Source: Cephalopachus bancanus (Eukaryota > Chordata > Mammalia > Primates > Tarsiidae). Taken from it: DNA of 64,000 nucleotides. Shown one piece after another: positions 24,391 to 37,030 of the stretch; within the stretch, counting starts at the first letter, position 1, and every line of letters begins with the position of its first letter. Below the pieces are notes generated by a model. That model was not told where the DNA came from, did no database searches, and saw only the letters and a list, made by a program, of their open reading frames with translations. The stretch covers positions 7,842,501 to 7,906,500 of the forward strand of contig JAPVLO010000039.1 of NCBI GenBank assembly GCA_027257055.1, written 5' to 3'. A program made the translations under genes and the position numbers.

Positions 24391-25241
24391 CGCCACTGTC
24401 AATCCTTTTCTTATAGTATTACAATAGTTGTTCAAGAACCACTTATGAGTGAGAACATGATACTCAGATCTTTGTTTCTGTGAGAGATCACTCAGTATTA
24501 TAAATTCCAGTTCCATCCAGGTTGCTGCAAAATTCATGATTTTGTTCTTTTTTATGGCTGCGTAATATTCCATTGTGTATATGTACCACATTTTTAAAAT
24601 CCAGTCCTCTTTTGATGGACAGCATGGTTGCTTCCATGATTTTGCTATTGTGAACAATGCTGTGATAAATATATGTGTGCAGGTATCTTTTTTATAGAGT
24701 GATTTGAGTTCTTCAGGGTATATTCCCAGTAGGAGGATTGCAGGGTCATATAGAAGGTCAATTTTTAGAGCTTTTAGGAATCGCCACACTGATTTCCAGA
24801 GGCTGCACTAGTTTACACCTCCACCAACAGTGTAGAAGTGTTCCCTTTTCGACACATCCTCTCCAGCATCTGTTATTTTTTGAGTTATTGATAATGGCCA
24901 TTCTGACTGGAGTTAGGTGGTATCTCAGTGTGATTTTGATTTGCATCTTCTTGATGATTAGTGAGGTCGAACATTTCTTCATGTGTCTGTTGGCTGCCCG
25001 GATGTCTTCCTTTGAGAAGTGTCTGTTCATATCTTTTGCCCACTTTGTAATGGGGTTGTTTCTTTTTTCTTTTCAGCACATTTGAGTTCCTTGTAGATCC
25101 AAGATGTTAGGCCTTTGTCAGACATGGAGTTAGCAAATACTTTTTCTCAGTCTGTGGGCTGTCTCCCTGCTCTCTTGATGGTTTCTTTGGCTTTGCAGAA
25201 GCTTGTCAGTTTAATGAGGTCCCACTTGTCTATCTTATCTC

Positions 25242-25937
25242 TTATGGTCCGTGCATTTTGGGTTTGTTCAGGAAATGGATGCCAGTTCCAATTTCCATAA
25301 GGGTGTGTCCTTCATTTTCTAGGGTTTTTATGATTTGAGGTTTTACATTTAGGTTTCTGATCCATTTAGAGTTAATTTTTGTGTATGGGGATAGATAGGG
25401 GTCTTGTATGAGTCTTCTGCATGTGGTCTGCCAGTTTTCCCAGCACCATTTACTGAATAGGTTCTCCTCTCCCCAGTGGTAGATGGCAGAGGCTTTGTTG
25501 AAGATGAGTTGGTTGAGAAATTGAGGTTTTGCTTCTGGAATCTCAATTCTATTCCATTGGTCTATATGCCTGTTCCTGTACCAATGCCAAGCTGTTTGGA
25601 TTATTGTCGCTTTATAGTAAAGTTTGAAGTCTGGTATTGTGATATCTCCTGCTGTTTTTTTGTTTGTTTGTTTGTTTTTCCTGAGGATTTTTCTAGCTAT
25701 TCTTGGTCGTTTGTGTTTCCATATGAATTCCTGTGTTGTTTTTTCTAGCTCTGAGGAGAATGTTGCTGGTAATTTGATGGGTATTGCATTAAATCTGTAG
25801 ATTGCCTTAGGTAAGACGGACATCTTCACAATATTGATTCTTCCAATCCATGAGCATGGGATATTTTTCCACTTGTTTGTGTCATCTTTGATTTCTTTGA
25901 GCAGTGTTTTGTAGTTTTCATTGTAAAGGTCTTTCAC
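25242..25937 (-). pseudogene. L1 ORF2 C-terminal remnant
   Basis: A 231-residue frame covering the end of the reverse transcriptase thumb and the region before the cysteine-rich tail. No catalytic residues are included. It begins inside ORF2 and cannot be expressed as a functional protein. Confidence 0.8.
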
Positions 25938-26055
25938 ATTCTAGTTAGGAAGATACCAAAGTATTTCATTGTTTTTTGTGACTATTGTGAATGGAATTGT
26001 GCTTTTTATTTGGGTTTCTGTTTGTTTATTATTGGTGTAAAGAAATGCGATTGTC

Positions 26056-26234
26056 GGCCAGACTCAGTGGCTCAGCCTGTAATCCCAGCACTTTGGGAGA
26101 CCGAGGTGAGTAGATTGCCTGAGCCCGCGGGTTCAAGACCTGCCTGGGAAACTTGGTGAGACCTCATCTCTACAATAAATCAAAAATTAGCCAGGCACGG
26201 TAGTGCGTACCTGTAGTTCCAGCTACTCGGAAGG
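26056..26234 (+). mobile_element. 3'-truncated Alu, left half of an inverted pair
   Basis: It runs from the Alu head to CCAGCTACTCGGAAGG and stops there, without a poly-A. Confidence 0.9.
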
Positions 26235-26504
26235 ACTCTTACTCTGTCACTCAGACTGGAGTGCAGTGACCACTCCCGGCCACCGCAGACTCAACCTGCT
26301 GGGCTCCAGCGATCCTTCCACCTCAGCCTTCCAAGTAGCTGGAACTACAGGCGCGCACTACCACGCCCAGCTAATTTTTGATTTATTGTAGAGATGAGGC
26401 CTCACCAAGTTGCCCAGGCGGGTCTTGAACCCGCAGGCTCAGGCAATCCACTCAGCTCAGTCTCCCAAGGCGCGAGATTACAGGCTGAGCCACTGAGCCT
26501 GGCT
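26235..26504 (-). mobile_element. Alu, right half of an inverted pair
   Basis: It begins at ACTCTTACTCTGTCACTCAG with no poly-T and runs back to the Alu head. It follows the previous Alu with no spacer. Confidence 0.9.
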
Positions 26505-26900
26505 TTTTTTTTTTTAATCAATATTTTTTATTGTGATATTGTGGGGTACAGTTAAGGGTTAGATATACAAATATGCTTCATTCAGGCACACTTGTTGATA
26601 AGAGGTGCCTCCCCATCCCCAGATATTTAGATATTTACTACCATTAATCCCATTTCCCTTCCCCTCCCCCCCGTAGTTTTCCACCACTGTCAGTCATTTT
26701 CTTATGGTAATACGTTGGATGATCAAGGTCCACTATATGAGTGAGAACATGTGATACTCAGATCTTTGTTTCTGTGAAAGGTCACTCAGTATTATAGATT
26801 CTAGTTCCATCCAGATTGCTGCGAAATTCATGATTTTGTTCTTTTTGATGGCTGTATAATATTCCACCGTGTATATGTACCACATTTTTAAATCTAGTCC

Positions 26901-27204
26901 TCTTTTTTTTTTTTTTTTGAGTTGGAGACTCACTGTCGCCCAGACTGGAGTGCAGTGGCTGCTCCCGGCCACCACAGCCTCAACCTCTGGTGGGCACTGG
27001 CTGGGCTCCAGTGATCCTTCCGCCTCAGCCTTCGAAGTAGCTGAAACTACAGGCGCGTGCTACCATGCCCAGCTAATTTTTTTGATTTATTGTAGAGATG
27101 AGGTCTCGCCTGCTCAAGCGGGTCTCGAACCCGTGGGCTCAGGCAATCCACTCACCTCAGCCTCCCAAAGGCATGGGATTAAAGGCTGAGCCATGGACCC
27201 CAGC
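26901..27204 (-). mobile_element. Alu in the L1 ORF2 end
   Basis: Target-site duplication TAGTCCTCTTTT / CAGTCCTCTTTT. The left arm carries a short local duplication (CTCTGGTGGGCACTGGCTGG). Confidence 0.9.
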
Positions 27205-27651
27205 TCCAGTCCTCTTTTGATGGACAGCATGGTTGCTTCCAGGTTCTTGCTATTGTGAACAATGCTACGATAAACATACGTGTGCAGGTATCTTTTTTAT
27301 ACAGTGATTTGAGTTCTTCAGGGTATATTCCCAGTAGGGGGATTGCGGGGTCATGTGGGAGGTTGATATTTAGAGCTTTTAGGAATCACCACACTGCTTT
27401 CCACAGAGGTTGCACTAGTTTACACTCCCACCAACAGTGTAGCAGTGTTCCCTTTTCACCACACCCTCTGCAGCATCTGTTATTGTTTGAGTTGTTGATA
27501 ATGGCCATTCTGACTGGAGTTAGGTGGTATCTCAGTGTGGTTTTGATTTACATCTCCCTGATGATTAAAGAGGTTGAACATTTCTTCATGTGTCTGTTGG
27601 CTGTTCGGATGTCTTCCTTTGAGAAGTGTCTGTTCATATCTTTTGCCCATT

Positions 27652-28527
27652 TTATAATGGGGTTTGTTTTTTCTTTTCAGCACCTCTGAGTTCCTTGTAG
27701 ATCCAAGATGTTAAGCCTTTGTCAGACCTGGAGTTGGCAAATACTTTTTCCCAGTCTGTGGGCTGTCTCCCTGCTCTCTTGATGATTTCTTTGGCTTTGC
27801 AGAAGCTTGTCAGTTTAATGAGGTCCCACTTGTCTATCTTATCTCTTATGGCCTCTGGGTTTCGAGTTTTGTTCAGGAATTGGATGCCAGTTCCAATTTC
27901 CATGAGGGTATGTCCTTCATTTTCTAAGGTTCTTATGGTTTGAGGTTTTACATTTAGGTCTCTGATCCATTTGGAGTTAATTTTTGTGAATGGGGATAGA
28001 TAGGGGTCCTGTTTCAATCTTCTGCATGTGGTCAACCCGTTTTCCCAGCACCATTTACTGAATAGGTTCTCCTCTCCCCAGTGGTAGGTGGTAGAGGCTT
28101 TGTCGAACATGAGTTGGTTGAGAAATTGAGGTTTTACTTCTGGAATCTCAGTTCTGTTCCATTGATCTATATGCCTGTTCCTATACCTATACCAAACTGT
28201 TTTGATGATTGTAGCTTTATAGTAAAGTTTGAAGTCTGGTAATGTGATACCATCTGCTTTGCTTTTTTTGCTGAGGATTTTTCTGGCTATTCTTGGTCGT
28301 TTGTGTTTCCATATGAATTCCTGTGTTGTTTTTTCTAGGTCTGAGAGGAATGTTGCTGGTAATTTGATGGGTATTGCATTAAATCTGTAGATTGCCTTAG
28401 GTAAGACGGACATCTTCACAATATTGATTCTTCCAATCCATGAGCATGGGATATTTTTCCACTTGTTTGTGTCATCTTTGATTTCTTTGAGCAGTGTTTT
28501 GTAGTTTTCATTGTAAAGGTCTTTCAC
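27652..28527 (-). pseudogene. L1 ORF2 C-terminal frame
   Basis: A 291-residue frame that begins [10 protein letters not shown], passes [20 protein letters not shown] and ends after WIYKELRG. This is the region between the reverse transcriptase and the C-terminus of L1 ORF2. The catalytic part lies upstream in another frame. Confidence 0.85.
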
Positions 28528-29058
28528 GTCTCTGGTTAGGAAGATGCCAAGGTATTTCTTTTTTGTGTATGTGGCTATTGTGAATGGGATTGTGCTTTTA
28601 TTTGGGTTTCTGTTTGTTTATTATTGGAGTAAAGAAATGCGATTGTCTTTTGCACATTTATTTTGTATCCTGAGACTTTTCCAAAGGCCTTTATCAGTGT
28701 AAGGAGGTTTCTGACAGATTCTCTTGGGTTTTCAATGTATACAATCATGTCATTTGCAAAGAGAGATAATTTGACTTCCTCTTATCCTATTTGGATACCC
28801 CTGATTGCCTTCTCTTCTCTGATTGCTTGAGCCAGGACTTCCAATACTATATTGAACAGGAGGGGTGAGAGTGGGCATCCTTGTCTTGTTCCAGTTTTCA
28901 GTGGAAATGGTTCCAATTTTTGTGCATTTAGGAGTATGCTGACTGTGGGTTTCTCATAGATGACTTACAGTTTTTAGGTATGTTCCCCATATGCCTAGAT
29001 GTTCGAGGGTTTTTAATCAAGAAGGGGTGCTGGATTTTATCAAAAGCTTTTTCTGCAT

Positions 29059-29988
29059 CTAATGATATAATCGTGTGGTTTTTTTTTGACATCTGTTGAT
29101 GTATTTAATTACATTTATGGTTTTATGAATGTTGAACCAGTCTTGCATCCCAGGGATGAAGCCTACTTGGTCATGATGGATGATTTTTGAGATGTGTTGT
29201 TGAAACCAGTTTGCTAAGATCTTGTTGAGAATTTTAGTATCTATGTTCATCAAAGATATTGGCTTGTAGTTCTTTTTCTTTGTTGGGTCTTTACCTGACT
29301 TGGGTATCAATGTGATGTTAGCTTTGTAAAATGATTTGAGGAGAGTTCCATCTTTCTCAATTGCCTGGAATACCTTCAGTAGGATTGCTATCAGCTCCTC
29401 CTTAAATGTCTTGTAGAGTTCTGCTGGAAAGCCATCTGGTCCAGGGCTTTTTTTTGTGGGTAGTTTTCTTATTACATAGTGAGTTTCCTTGATTGTTATT
29501 GGTCTATTTGGGGTTTCAATTTCTTCTTGTTTCAACCTAGGCTGGTTTTGTGATGACAGAAAGTCCTCCATTTCCTTAAGGTTTTCAAGTTTGTTTCCAT
29601 ACAAACATGCATAGTAGTTTCTAATGATCTTTTGTATTTCTTCAGCGTCAGATGTGACTTCATCTTTTGTGTTTCTGATTGTGCTATTTTGGGGTTTTTT
29701 TTTTCTCTTTTTCTTGGTCAGTTCAGCTAGGGGACCATTGATCTTGTTTAACCTTTCAAAGAACCTGCTTTTTGTTTCATTGATTTTTTGTATTATCTTT
29801 TTGTCTTCTGTGTCCTGGATTTGGGCTTTTATTTTGGTAATCTGGATTCTTCTGCTGAAATTAGGGTTTTTGTGGTCTTGCTTTTCCAGCTTTTTTATGT
29901 AGCTTGTTAGGCTATTAATTTGTGATCCTTCCATTTTCTTCATGTGCGTTTGTAGGGATATAAATTCCCCTCTTACTACAGCTTTCAT
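29059..29988 (-). pseudogene. L1 ORF2 reverse transcriptase N-terminal frame
   Basis: A 309-residue frame covering the linker after the endonuclease and RT fingers ([49 protein letters not shown]). The frame stops before the FADD catalytic motif expected in L1. Confidence 0.88.
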
Positions 29989-30932
29989 GGCGTCCCAGAG
30001 ATTTTGGTAAGATGTTTCTTCATTTTCATTTGTTTCCAGTTATCTTTTGATCTCTGTTTTGATTTCATCATTGACCCAGGATTTGTTTAGCATCATGCTG
30101 TTTAGTGTCCATGTCTTTGTGGGGTTTGCGGGACCTTGTTGGTGTTAATGTTTATTTTTATTCCATTGTGGTCCAAGAAGGTGCATGGTAAAATTTCAGT
30201 CCTTTTAAAATTGCTTATACTTGATTTATGGCCCAATATGTGGTCGATCTTAGAATATGTTTCATATGGCGATGAGTAGAATGTGTATTCTGTGGTCTTT
30301 AGATGGAGTGTTCTGTAGGTATCAATCAAGTCATTTTGGTCAAGAGTCATATTGAGGTTCTGGATCTCTTTGCTGATTTTTTGTCCTGATGATCTGTCTA
30401 AGATTGTGAGTGGGGCATTAAAGTTCCCAGTTATGATGGTGTTAGAGTCGATATCTTTCTTTAGTTTTCCTAGAAACTGCTTTATGAAAGTGGTGCTCCT
30501 ATGTTGGGTGCATGTATGTTTAGGATAGATATTTCTTGTTGATGGTGTGAACCTTTTATCATTATGTAGTGGCCCTCTGTATCTTTTTAAATTTTTGATA
30601 GCTTAAATGGTATTTTGTCTGAAATTATGATTGTGACTCCTCCTTTCTTTTGTGTTCCATTCACCTGAAAATTTGTTTCTCATCCTGTTACTTTGAGTCT
30701 GTGCATGTCCTTTCTAGTGAGATGGGTCTCTTGTAGGCAGTATATTGTTGCCTGGTGATATTTTATCAATTTTGCCATTCTATGTGTTTTAGTGGTGCAT
30801 TTAGTGCATTCACATTCAGGCTAGTTATTGAAATGTGAGAGTTCATCCCTATCATAGAGTTCTTATAGAGTTGCTGTTCTTCCACTTGGTTTTTTGTCTT
30901 TCTTTTGGTTTTGGGGTTGGTTCATGTGTAGT

Positions 30933-31896
30933 TTATTCTTTTTCCTGTACTCTTGTGAAGAACGTTCTTCTTTTTTCCTTTTCTTCTGTGTTTAGTACTT
31001 TCTTGAGTGTTTCATGTAGAGGTGGTCTGGTGGCAGCGTAAGTTCTTAGGGATTGGATATCTGGGAAAGATTTTAATTCTCCCTTACTGATGAAGCTTAA
31101 CTTGGCTGGGTAGGTTATTCTTGGTTGAAATTGTTTATATCTTTTAGGACTTTGAAAATAGGGCTCCAAGCTCTCCTAGCCTGCAGGATTTCTGTAGATA
31201 AATCTGTTACTATTCTAGTTGGTCTTCCATGGTAGGTGATCTGGCCTTTTTCTCTTGCTGCCTTTAGGATTTTTCTTTTATGCCTACTTTGTTTAGGTGA
31301 ATTATTATGTGTCTAGGAGTTGGTCTTCTCATTTGTTGTCTTCCAGGGGTTCTCTGAATCTCTTTTGTTTGAATTTTTGTATCACTGATTAGATAAGGGA
31401 CGTTGTCTTGAATAATCTCATGGAAAGTTTGTTCCAGTGTGGTCTCTGTCTCTCCTTCTGCCTCAGGAAGGCCAATTACTCTTAGATTCGGTCTCTTGAA
31501 GTAATTACTCATCTCTTGAAGGTTTTGTTCTGTCTTTTTGAGCTTGTTTTCTGTGTTTTTAAGAGTTTGGGTTAGTTCTATATTTTGGTCCTCAAGCTCT
31601 GAGATTCTTTCTTCTGCTTGGGTAATTCTGCTTTCCGTGCTTATCAGTTTGTTATTTATTTCATTCACAGTATTCTTTATTACTGTTATCTCAGTTATCA
31701 GGTTCTTACTAGTTTCTTCTTGTCTCTCCTCAATTCTTTTTAATCTCTCCATTAATGACTTGATACCTAGGTTTGTAGTTTGTGACCAGTCATTCTGGGA
31801 GCTCTTCATTGTTTGCATTCCGAAGTCAGTTTTCTCAGTGTCTGCCCTCCCAGGGGTCTGGGAGAGACCCATACTCTTCTTTTGGTTTTTCTTCAT
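30933..31896 (-). pseudogene. L1 ORF1 protein, split in two frames
   Basis: Frame 31896-31264 (210 residues) holds the N-terminus, a heptad-rich coiled coil (NEINNKLISTESRITQAEER), and the RRM start (RPNLRVIGLPEAEGE). Frame 31169-30933 holds the C-terminal domain (TYPAKLSFISKGELKSFPD). An indel between them breaks the protein. ORF1 proteins trimerise and bind L1 RNA. Confidence 0.85.
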
Positions 31897-34433
31897 TTGT
31901 GTAGATTTCTCTCTCTCTCCCCCTTTCCCTCCCCTTCTTTAATTCTGTTATTCAGGGAAGGTGGGGTTGCTTTTGCTTTGCTTGTGCAATATCCTGTTCT
32001 TCCTTATGAGGGTCCTCTGGCTTTGTTCACTTTTGAGGTTAGAGTGTGGGCTGCGGGCTGTATTTTTTGCAGTTTTGAGGTTTAATTGAGGGGGAAGCTG
32101 TGATTCAGAATCTATATGCTGATTCCAGCATCTGCTAACAGGTATATGAGCACACTGGAGCCTATTTCCCACTACCTTACAATCTGTCTGTGCAGCGGTA
32201 TGTAGGTTTGGTTCCTGGATCAAAAGGAGGTACAATAGAGGAAAATAATGGAGGAAGGGGGGGCCAATAGGAAGTTAGAAAGAGAGAAGAGTGAGAGGGA
32301 AAACAGACATACAAACTAACTAACAGGTGAAAAAGAGACACAAGGTCGGAGAGAAGTGAAAAATCACACAAGCCAAATTTCCTAAAGAATACTGGTAGCT
32401 ACACAAAGACAGACCAATAAAATCATGAAAGATATAGTGTAAGTCAGAAAGCAAACTAAAGTGAGCAAAAAAAATAGTCAAAATGATAAAATCAAAAGTC
32501 AAAATAAGAGATCAAACTAGCTCTGAAATCTTTCCTGAGTGTCTAAAGTCTCTTCAACTCTGATCTCCAGCCTCTCCCCTTTGTTTTTGTTGCACGCAGT
32601 TAGATTTACTCGCAACTTGAGTTTGTTTTCTTAGCCTGCTGCCTGGGAGGTCTGCAATGCTTAGTTTCCTTTGTCTGATTCAGCGTATGGGAGGGGCTTT
32701 GTCTCCTGCTTAGTGACGTTACCTTAGGAACCGAGGTGGAGGCTGCTGATAGGTGGGTGGGGCAATGCAAATCTCTGCCTGGAGAGTGGCAGAGGTGGCA
32801 GCTTCACTTTCGCGGATCCTTTCTCTCTGCTCGTATGGGTCCCTGGGCGATCCACTATGTTGGGCTGTGGTGGCATGGGAGGCACCAAGGATCAGCTGCA
32901 CAGCTGGGCGCTGGATCCGGGGTGCCACCAGCAGGCTGAGGTGGACCAGGGTCAGGAGTTCTCTCCTCTGCAGCTGAGAGCCTCTGATCTGCACCTCCTT
33001 AAAATATGCTGGTCCCTTACACAAGCATGGGGTCGCATGCTGAGTGCCTCAGCCAGGGTAGGCCCAGAGCTCCAGAGCTCCAAAGCTCTAAAGGGTAGGT
33101 GGTGAGTGGTGAGAGTGGCCCTGGGCCCCTCACAGGGTACTTCAGCCAGAAATGGGACCGGTATCTCTGAGGGGCAGGCTCCCAGAGCCTCCCTGGGGGA
33201 CCAGTGGCTTTGTGCTGGGTGCTGGGCTAGACGATGTAGCCAGGGAGGGAGCTGAGACCCGAGACTCCCGCGCAGGTGGGAGTCATGTATAGTGGAGCAG
33301 CAGCAGCTGGGGGCTGCAATATCGGCCCTGCATGGGACCAAAGGTCCCTGGGCCTCAGAACAGTATGGCTGGTGGTGGGCAGGGGGGTGGGGGAAGAAAA
33401 GTAAGAGTCTTTTTGGGAACTCACTTTCAGAGAATCTCACAATTCCACCTATGGCCTTGCCATCTTACCGGAACCTTCCAGGTATCTTTTAATCTCTGTT
33501 TTGGTTTCATCATTGTCCCAGGGGTTGTTTAGTATCATGCTGTTTAGTGTCCATGTCTTTGTGGGTTTGGGGGGAACTTTGTTGGTGTTGATGTTTATTT
33601 TTATTCCACTGTGGTCCGAGAAGCTGCATGGCTAAATTTCGGTCCTTTTAAATTTGCTTATGCTTGATTTATGGCCAAGTATGTGATCGATCTTAGAGTG
33701 CATTCCATGCGGTGATGAGTAGAATGTATATTCTGTGGTTGTTGAATGGAGTGTTCTGTAGGTATCAATTAAGTCCATTTGGTCAAGATTCACATTGAGG
33801 TTCCCGATCTCGTTGCTGATTTTTTGTACTGATGATCTGTCTAGGGTTGTGAGTGGGGTATTAAAGTCCCCAGCTGTGATAATGTTAGAGTCGATATCTT
33901 TTTTGAGTTTACCTAGAAGCTGCTTTATGAAAGTTGGCACTCCTATGTTGGATGCATATATGTTTAGGATGGTTATTTCCTATTGATGGATTGAACCTTT
34001 TATCATTATGTAGTGGCCTTCTGTATCTTTTTAAATTTTTGATAGCTTAAAGGGTATTTTTGTCTGAAATTAAGATCACTTTCTTTTGTGTTCCATTCAC
34101 CTGAAAATTTATTTCCCATCCTCTTACTTTGAGTCTGTGAGTGTACTTTCTAGTGAGGTGAGTCTCTTGAAGGCAATAAATTGTTACCTGGTGATATTTT
34201 ATCCATTTTCCCATTCTATGTCTTTTCGGTGGTGCATTTAGTCCATTCACATTTAGGCTAATTATTGAAATGTGACAGTTGATCCCTATCATAAGGTTCT
34301 TACAGTGTTGTTCCTGTTTGTTTGTTGTCTTTCTTTTGGTTTTGGAGTTGGTTCATGTGTGTTTTTAATCTTTTGCCTGTACTCTTGTGAAGAATGTTGT
34401 TGTTCTTTTTTCCTTTTCTTCTGTTTTCAGTAC

Positions 34434-34719
34434 TTTTTTTTTTTTGAGTTGGAGTCTCACTCGGTCACCCAGACTGGAGTGCAGTGGCCACTCCCGGCCA
34501 CCACAGCCTCGACCTGCTGGGCTCCAGCGATCCTTCTGCCTCAGCCTTCCGAGTAGCCGGAATTACAGGCACGCGCTACCGCGCCCGGCTGATTTTTTGA
34601 TTGATTGTAGAGATGAGGTCTCGTTGCCCAGGTGGGTCTCGAACCCACAGGCTCAGGCAATCCATTCACCTCAGTCTCCCAAAGGCATGGGATTATAGGC
34701 TGAGCCACCGAGCCCGGCT
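34434..34719 (-). mobile_element. Alu in L1 ORF1
   Basis: Target-site duplication TGTTTTCAGTACTTT on both sides. It is one of the less diverged strepsirrhine Alus. Confidence 0.92.
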
Positions 34720-34940
34720 TGTTTTCAGTACTTTCTTAAGTGTTTCTTGTAGAGGTGGTCTGGTGGCAGCATAGGTTCTTAGGGATTGGATATCTGGGAA
34801 AGATTTCAATTCTCCCTCACTGATGAAGCTTAGCTTGGCTGGGTAGGTTATTCTTGGTTGAAATTGCTTATCTTTTAGAACTTTAAAGATAGGGTTCCAA
34901 GCTTTCCTAGCCTGCAGGGTTTCTGTAGATCAATCTGCTA

Positions 34941-35429
34941 CTATTCTAATTGGTCTTCCTGGTAGGTAGTCTGACCTTTTTCTCTTGCTGCCTTTAAGAT
35001 CTTTTCTTTTATACCTACTTTGTTTACACGAATTATTATGCGTCTGGGAGTTGGTCTTCTCATTTGTTGTCTTGCAGGGGTTCTCTGAATCTCTTGTGTT
35101 TGAATTTTTGCATCACTGATGAGATGAGGGAAGTTTTCTTGAATAATTTCATGGAATGTTTGTTCCAGTGTGGCCTCTGACTCTCTCTCTGCCTCAGGAA
35201 GGCCAATTACTCTTAGATTGGGTCTCTTGGAGTAATCATTCATCTCTTGAAGGTTTTGTTCTGTCTTTTTAAGCTTCTTTTCTATGTTTTTGACAGTTTG
35301 GGTTAGTTCTATATTTTGGTCTTCAAGTTCTGAGATTCTTTCTTCTGCTTGGCTAATTCTGCTTTCCATGCTTATTAGTTTGTTATTTATTTCCATCACA
35401 GTATTCTTTACTACTGTCATTTCTGACAA
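34941..35429 (-). pseudogene. L1 ORF1 frame of the third minus-strand L1
   Basis: 162 residues with coiled coil (MEINNKLISMESRISQAEER) and RRM (PNLRVIGLPEAERESE, RRTPARQQ-like block ARQQMRRPTPRRIIIRVNK). It is missing the N-terminus and the C-terminal end after QEDQLE. Confidence 0.85.
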
Positions 35430-37030
35430 CAGCTCCTTCCTATTTTCCTCTTGTCTCTCCTCAATTTTTAAAATTCTCTCTATTAATGTCTTGATGTCTG
35501 GGTTTGTTGCATGTGACTAGTCATCCTGGGGGCTCTTCATTGTTTGTGTTCTTAAGTCTGTTTTCCCAGCGTCTGACCTCCCAGAAGAATATAGGTCTCC
35601 TATATTCTTCTTTTGGTTTTTCTTCATTTGTGCAAAATTTTCCTCACTACTTTTTTCTTCCCTCCACTTCCCCGTCTTCTTTAATTCTGTTATTCAGGGG
35701 TGGAGGGGTTGCTTTTACTTCTGTTTGTTCAATCTCTTATTCTTCCTTATGTATTTCCTCTTGCTTTGTTCAATTCTGGAGTTGGACTGTAGGTTGGGGG
35801 TGGTTCTTTTTGAAGTTTTGAGATTTAATTAAGGGGGGAGTTGTGATTCAAAATCTATCGGCAGGTTCCAGTATCTGCCAACAGGTGTGTAGATAATCTG
35901 AAACCCACTTCCCACTATCTTGGAATCTGTCCATGCAGTGGGGTTGTAGGTTTACTCCCTGAAAGCAATATGAGGTTAACAAATGGAAGACAATGGAGCA
36001 GGCAGTGGGGGGAAGAAGGGAGTGGAGACAGAGAGAGGAGTAAGAGGAAAAACACATGAGCATACCAACTAACAAGTGAAAAAGAGACACAAAGACTGAA
36101 ACAAATAAAAAGAAAAACACTAACCATGACTACGAACTAACCAACAACCATACGAGAAAACTAAAACATGCAATGATGCTAACATACAAGCTAACCAACC
36201 TCCTTATTGGTGTGCTATTCCACTATACAAAGATGGGATTTACAGAGAAATAATAAAATTTTTTAAAAATTTTAAAAAGGAAAAGGAATAGATTAAAGTC
36301 TACCTAACAGAACCAACCAAGCACACTCTGAGACTTCCTTTAAGTCCAATGTCCTTTCAGCTTTGATTTCTAGCTGTTTTTGCAGGCTAGTAGGTTTGTT
36401 CACAGTTAGGTCAGTTGCCCCTGGCCAGTTGTGAAGGGCAGTTCAGATCTGGGCTCCCTGCCCAGTCTATTACTCAGATATAACCTTGTCTATTTATCAA
36501 GGGGGAAAAGCTTCTGTCATTCCCCTTTTGATGTTGTTACCTTGAATCCTCAGTAGGTGGTACTATCTCACTGCTCCAGTTGATCTTTATCTACAGCTGC
36601 TGAAGCCTGCAAGTCAGCAACCAGGATGCCAGGGAGCCGGCGATGGTATCTGGTAGCCACTGTGGTGCTCCCGGTACACCAAGGAGCTCCACAAACCTGG
36701 CTCCAGGTGAGGGGCATGGCATGGCGTGGCATGGTGGTGGCAGTGGCAGCCCTGGCGGCCGTGATCTCTGTAGATCGTGCTTGCAAGGGCTTCACGGTCT
36801 GAAGTCGTGGGTGGCCTCAGGTATGGGCGAGGAGATGGCCCCGGTGGCAGCATCTGCAGCTGCAGCAGTGGCCAAGACCAAAGTGATGTTTGAGCAGTGA
36901 CTGCAGCTGAACTCCCTGTGAAGAGCAGGCTACCAAAGATGTGAGCTGCAGCCTGTGGGAGAGAGCTAGAGTCTTTATGTGTGTACTCTTTTGCCGAGGG
37001 TCTCACAGAACAAGCTGTCCCATTGCCATC

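Larger units (their letters stand above)
24180..26055 (-). mobile_element. L1 on the minus strand, 3' part
   Basis: 3' UTR (24180-24480) and the C-terminal part of ORF2. The longest surviving frame is 25937-25242, with [17 protein letters not shown] typical of L1 ORF2. It ends abruptly at an inverted Alu pair at 26056. It belongs to the same family as the L1 at 26505-33474. Confidence 0.85.
26505..33474 (-). mobile_element. Full-length L1 on the minus strand, best preserved of the window
   Basis: From right to left: a 5' UTR with GC-rich blocks (33474-31900), ORF1 (31896-30933, one frame change near 31,200), ORF2 (about 30900-26800) and a 3' UTR reaching the T-run at 26505-26516. ORF2 survives as separate frames, including 29988-29059 with the RT block ([35 protein letters not shown]) and 28527-27652. 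Stops and frameshifts separate them, so it is inactive. An Alu sits in the region near the end of ORF2. Confidence 0.9.
33475..37030 (-). mobile_element. L1 on the minus strand, 5' part with a different 5' UTR
   Basis: From right to left: 5' UTR (37030-35600), ORF1 (about 35560-34720 with an Alu near its end) and the endonuclease part of ORF2 (34300-33475). It stops where the neighbouring L1 begins. Its 5' UTR, with CGGCGATGGTATCTGGTAGC and a GCATGGCGTGGCATGG stretch, differs from that of the L1s at 9.0 and 33.4 kb. ORF1 frame 35429-34941 shows the coiled coil and RRM. Confidence 0.85.

Noticed and set aside
29624..29902. Hydrophobic plus-strand frame
   Set aside because: Antisense of L1 ORF2. 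T-rich antisense gives false membrane segments. The same holds for frames at 3147-3668, 24738-25085 and 31538-31942.
36568..37006. GC-rich island with two overlapping minus-strand frames
   Set aside because: It is the 5' UTR of the third minus-strand L1. No known protein and no gene context.
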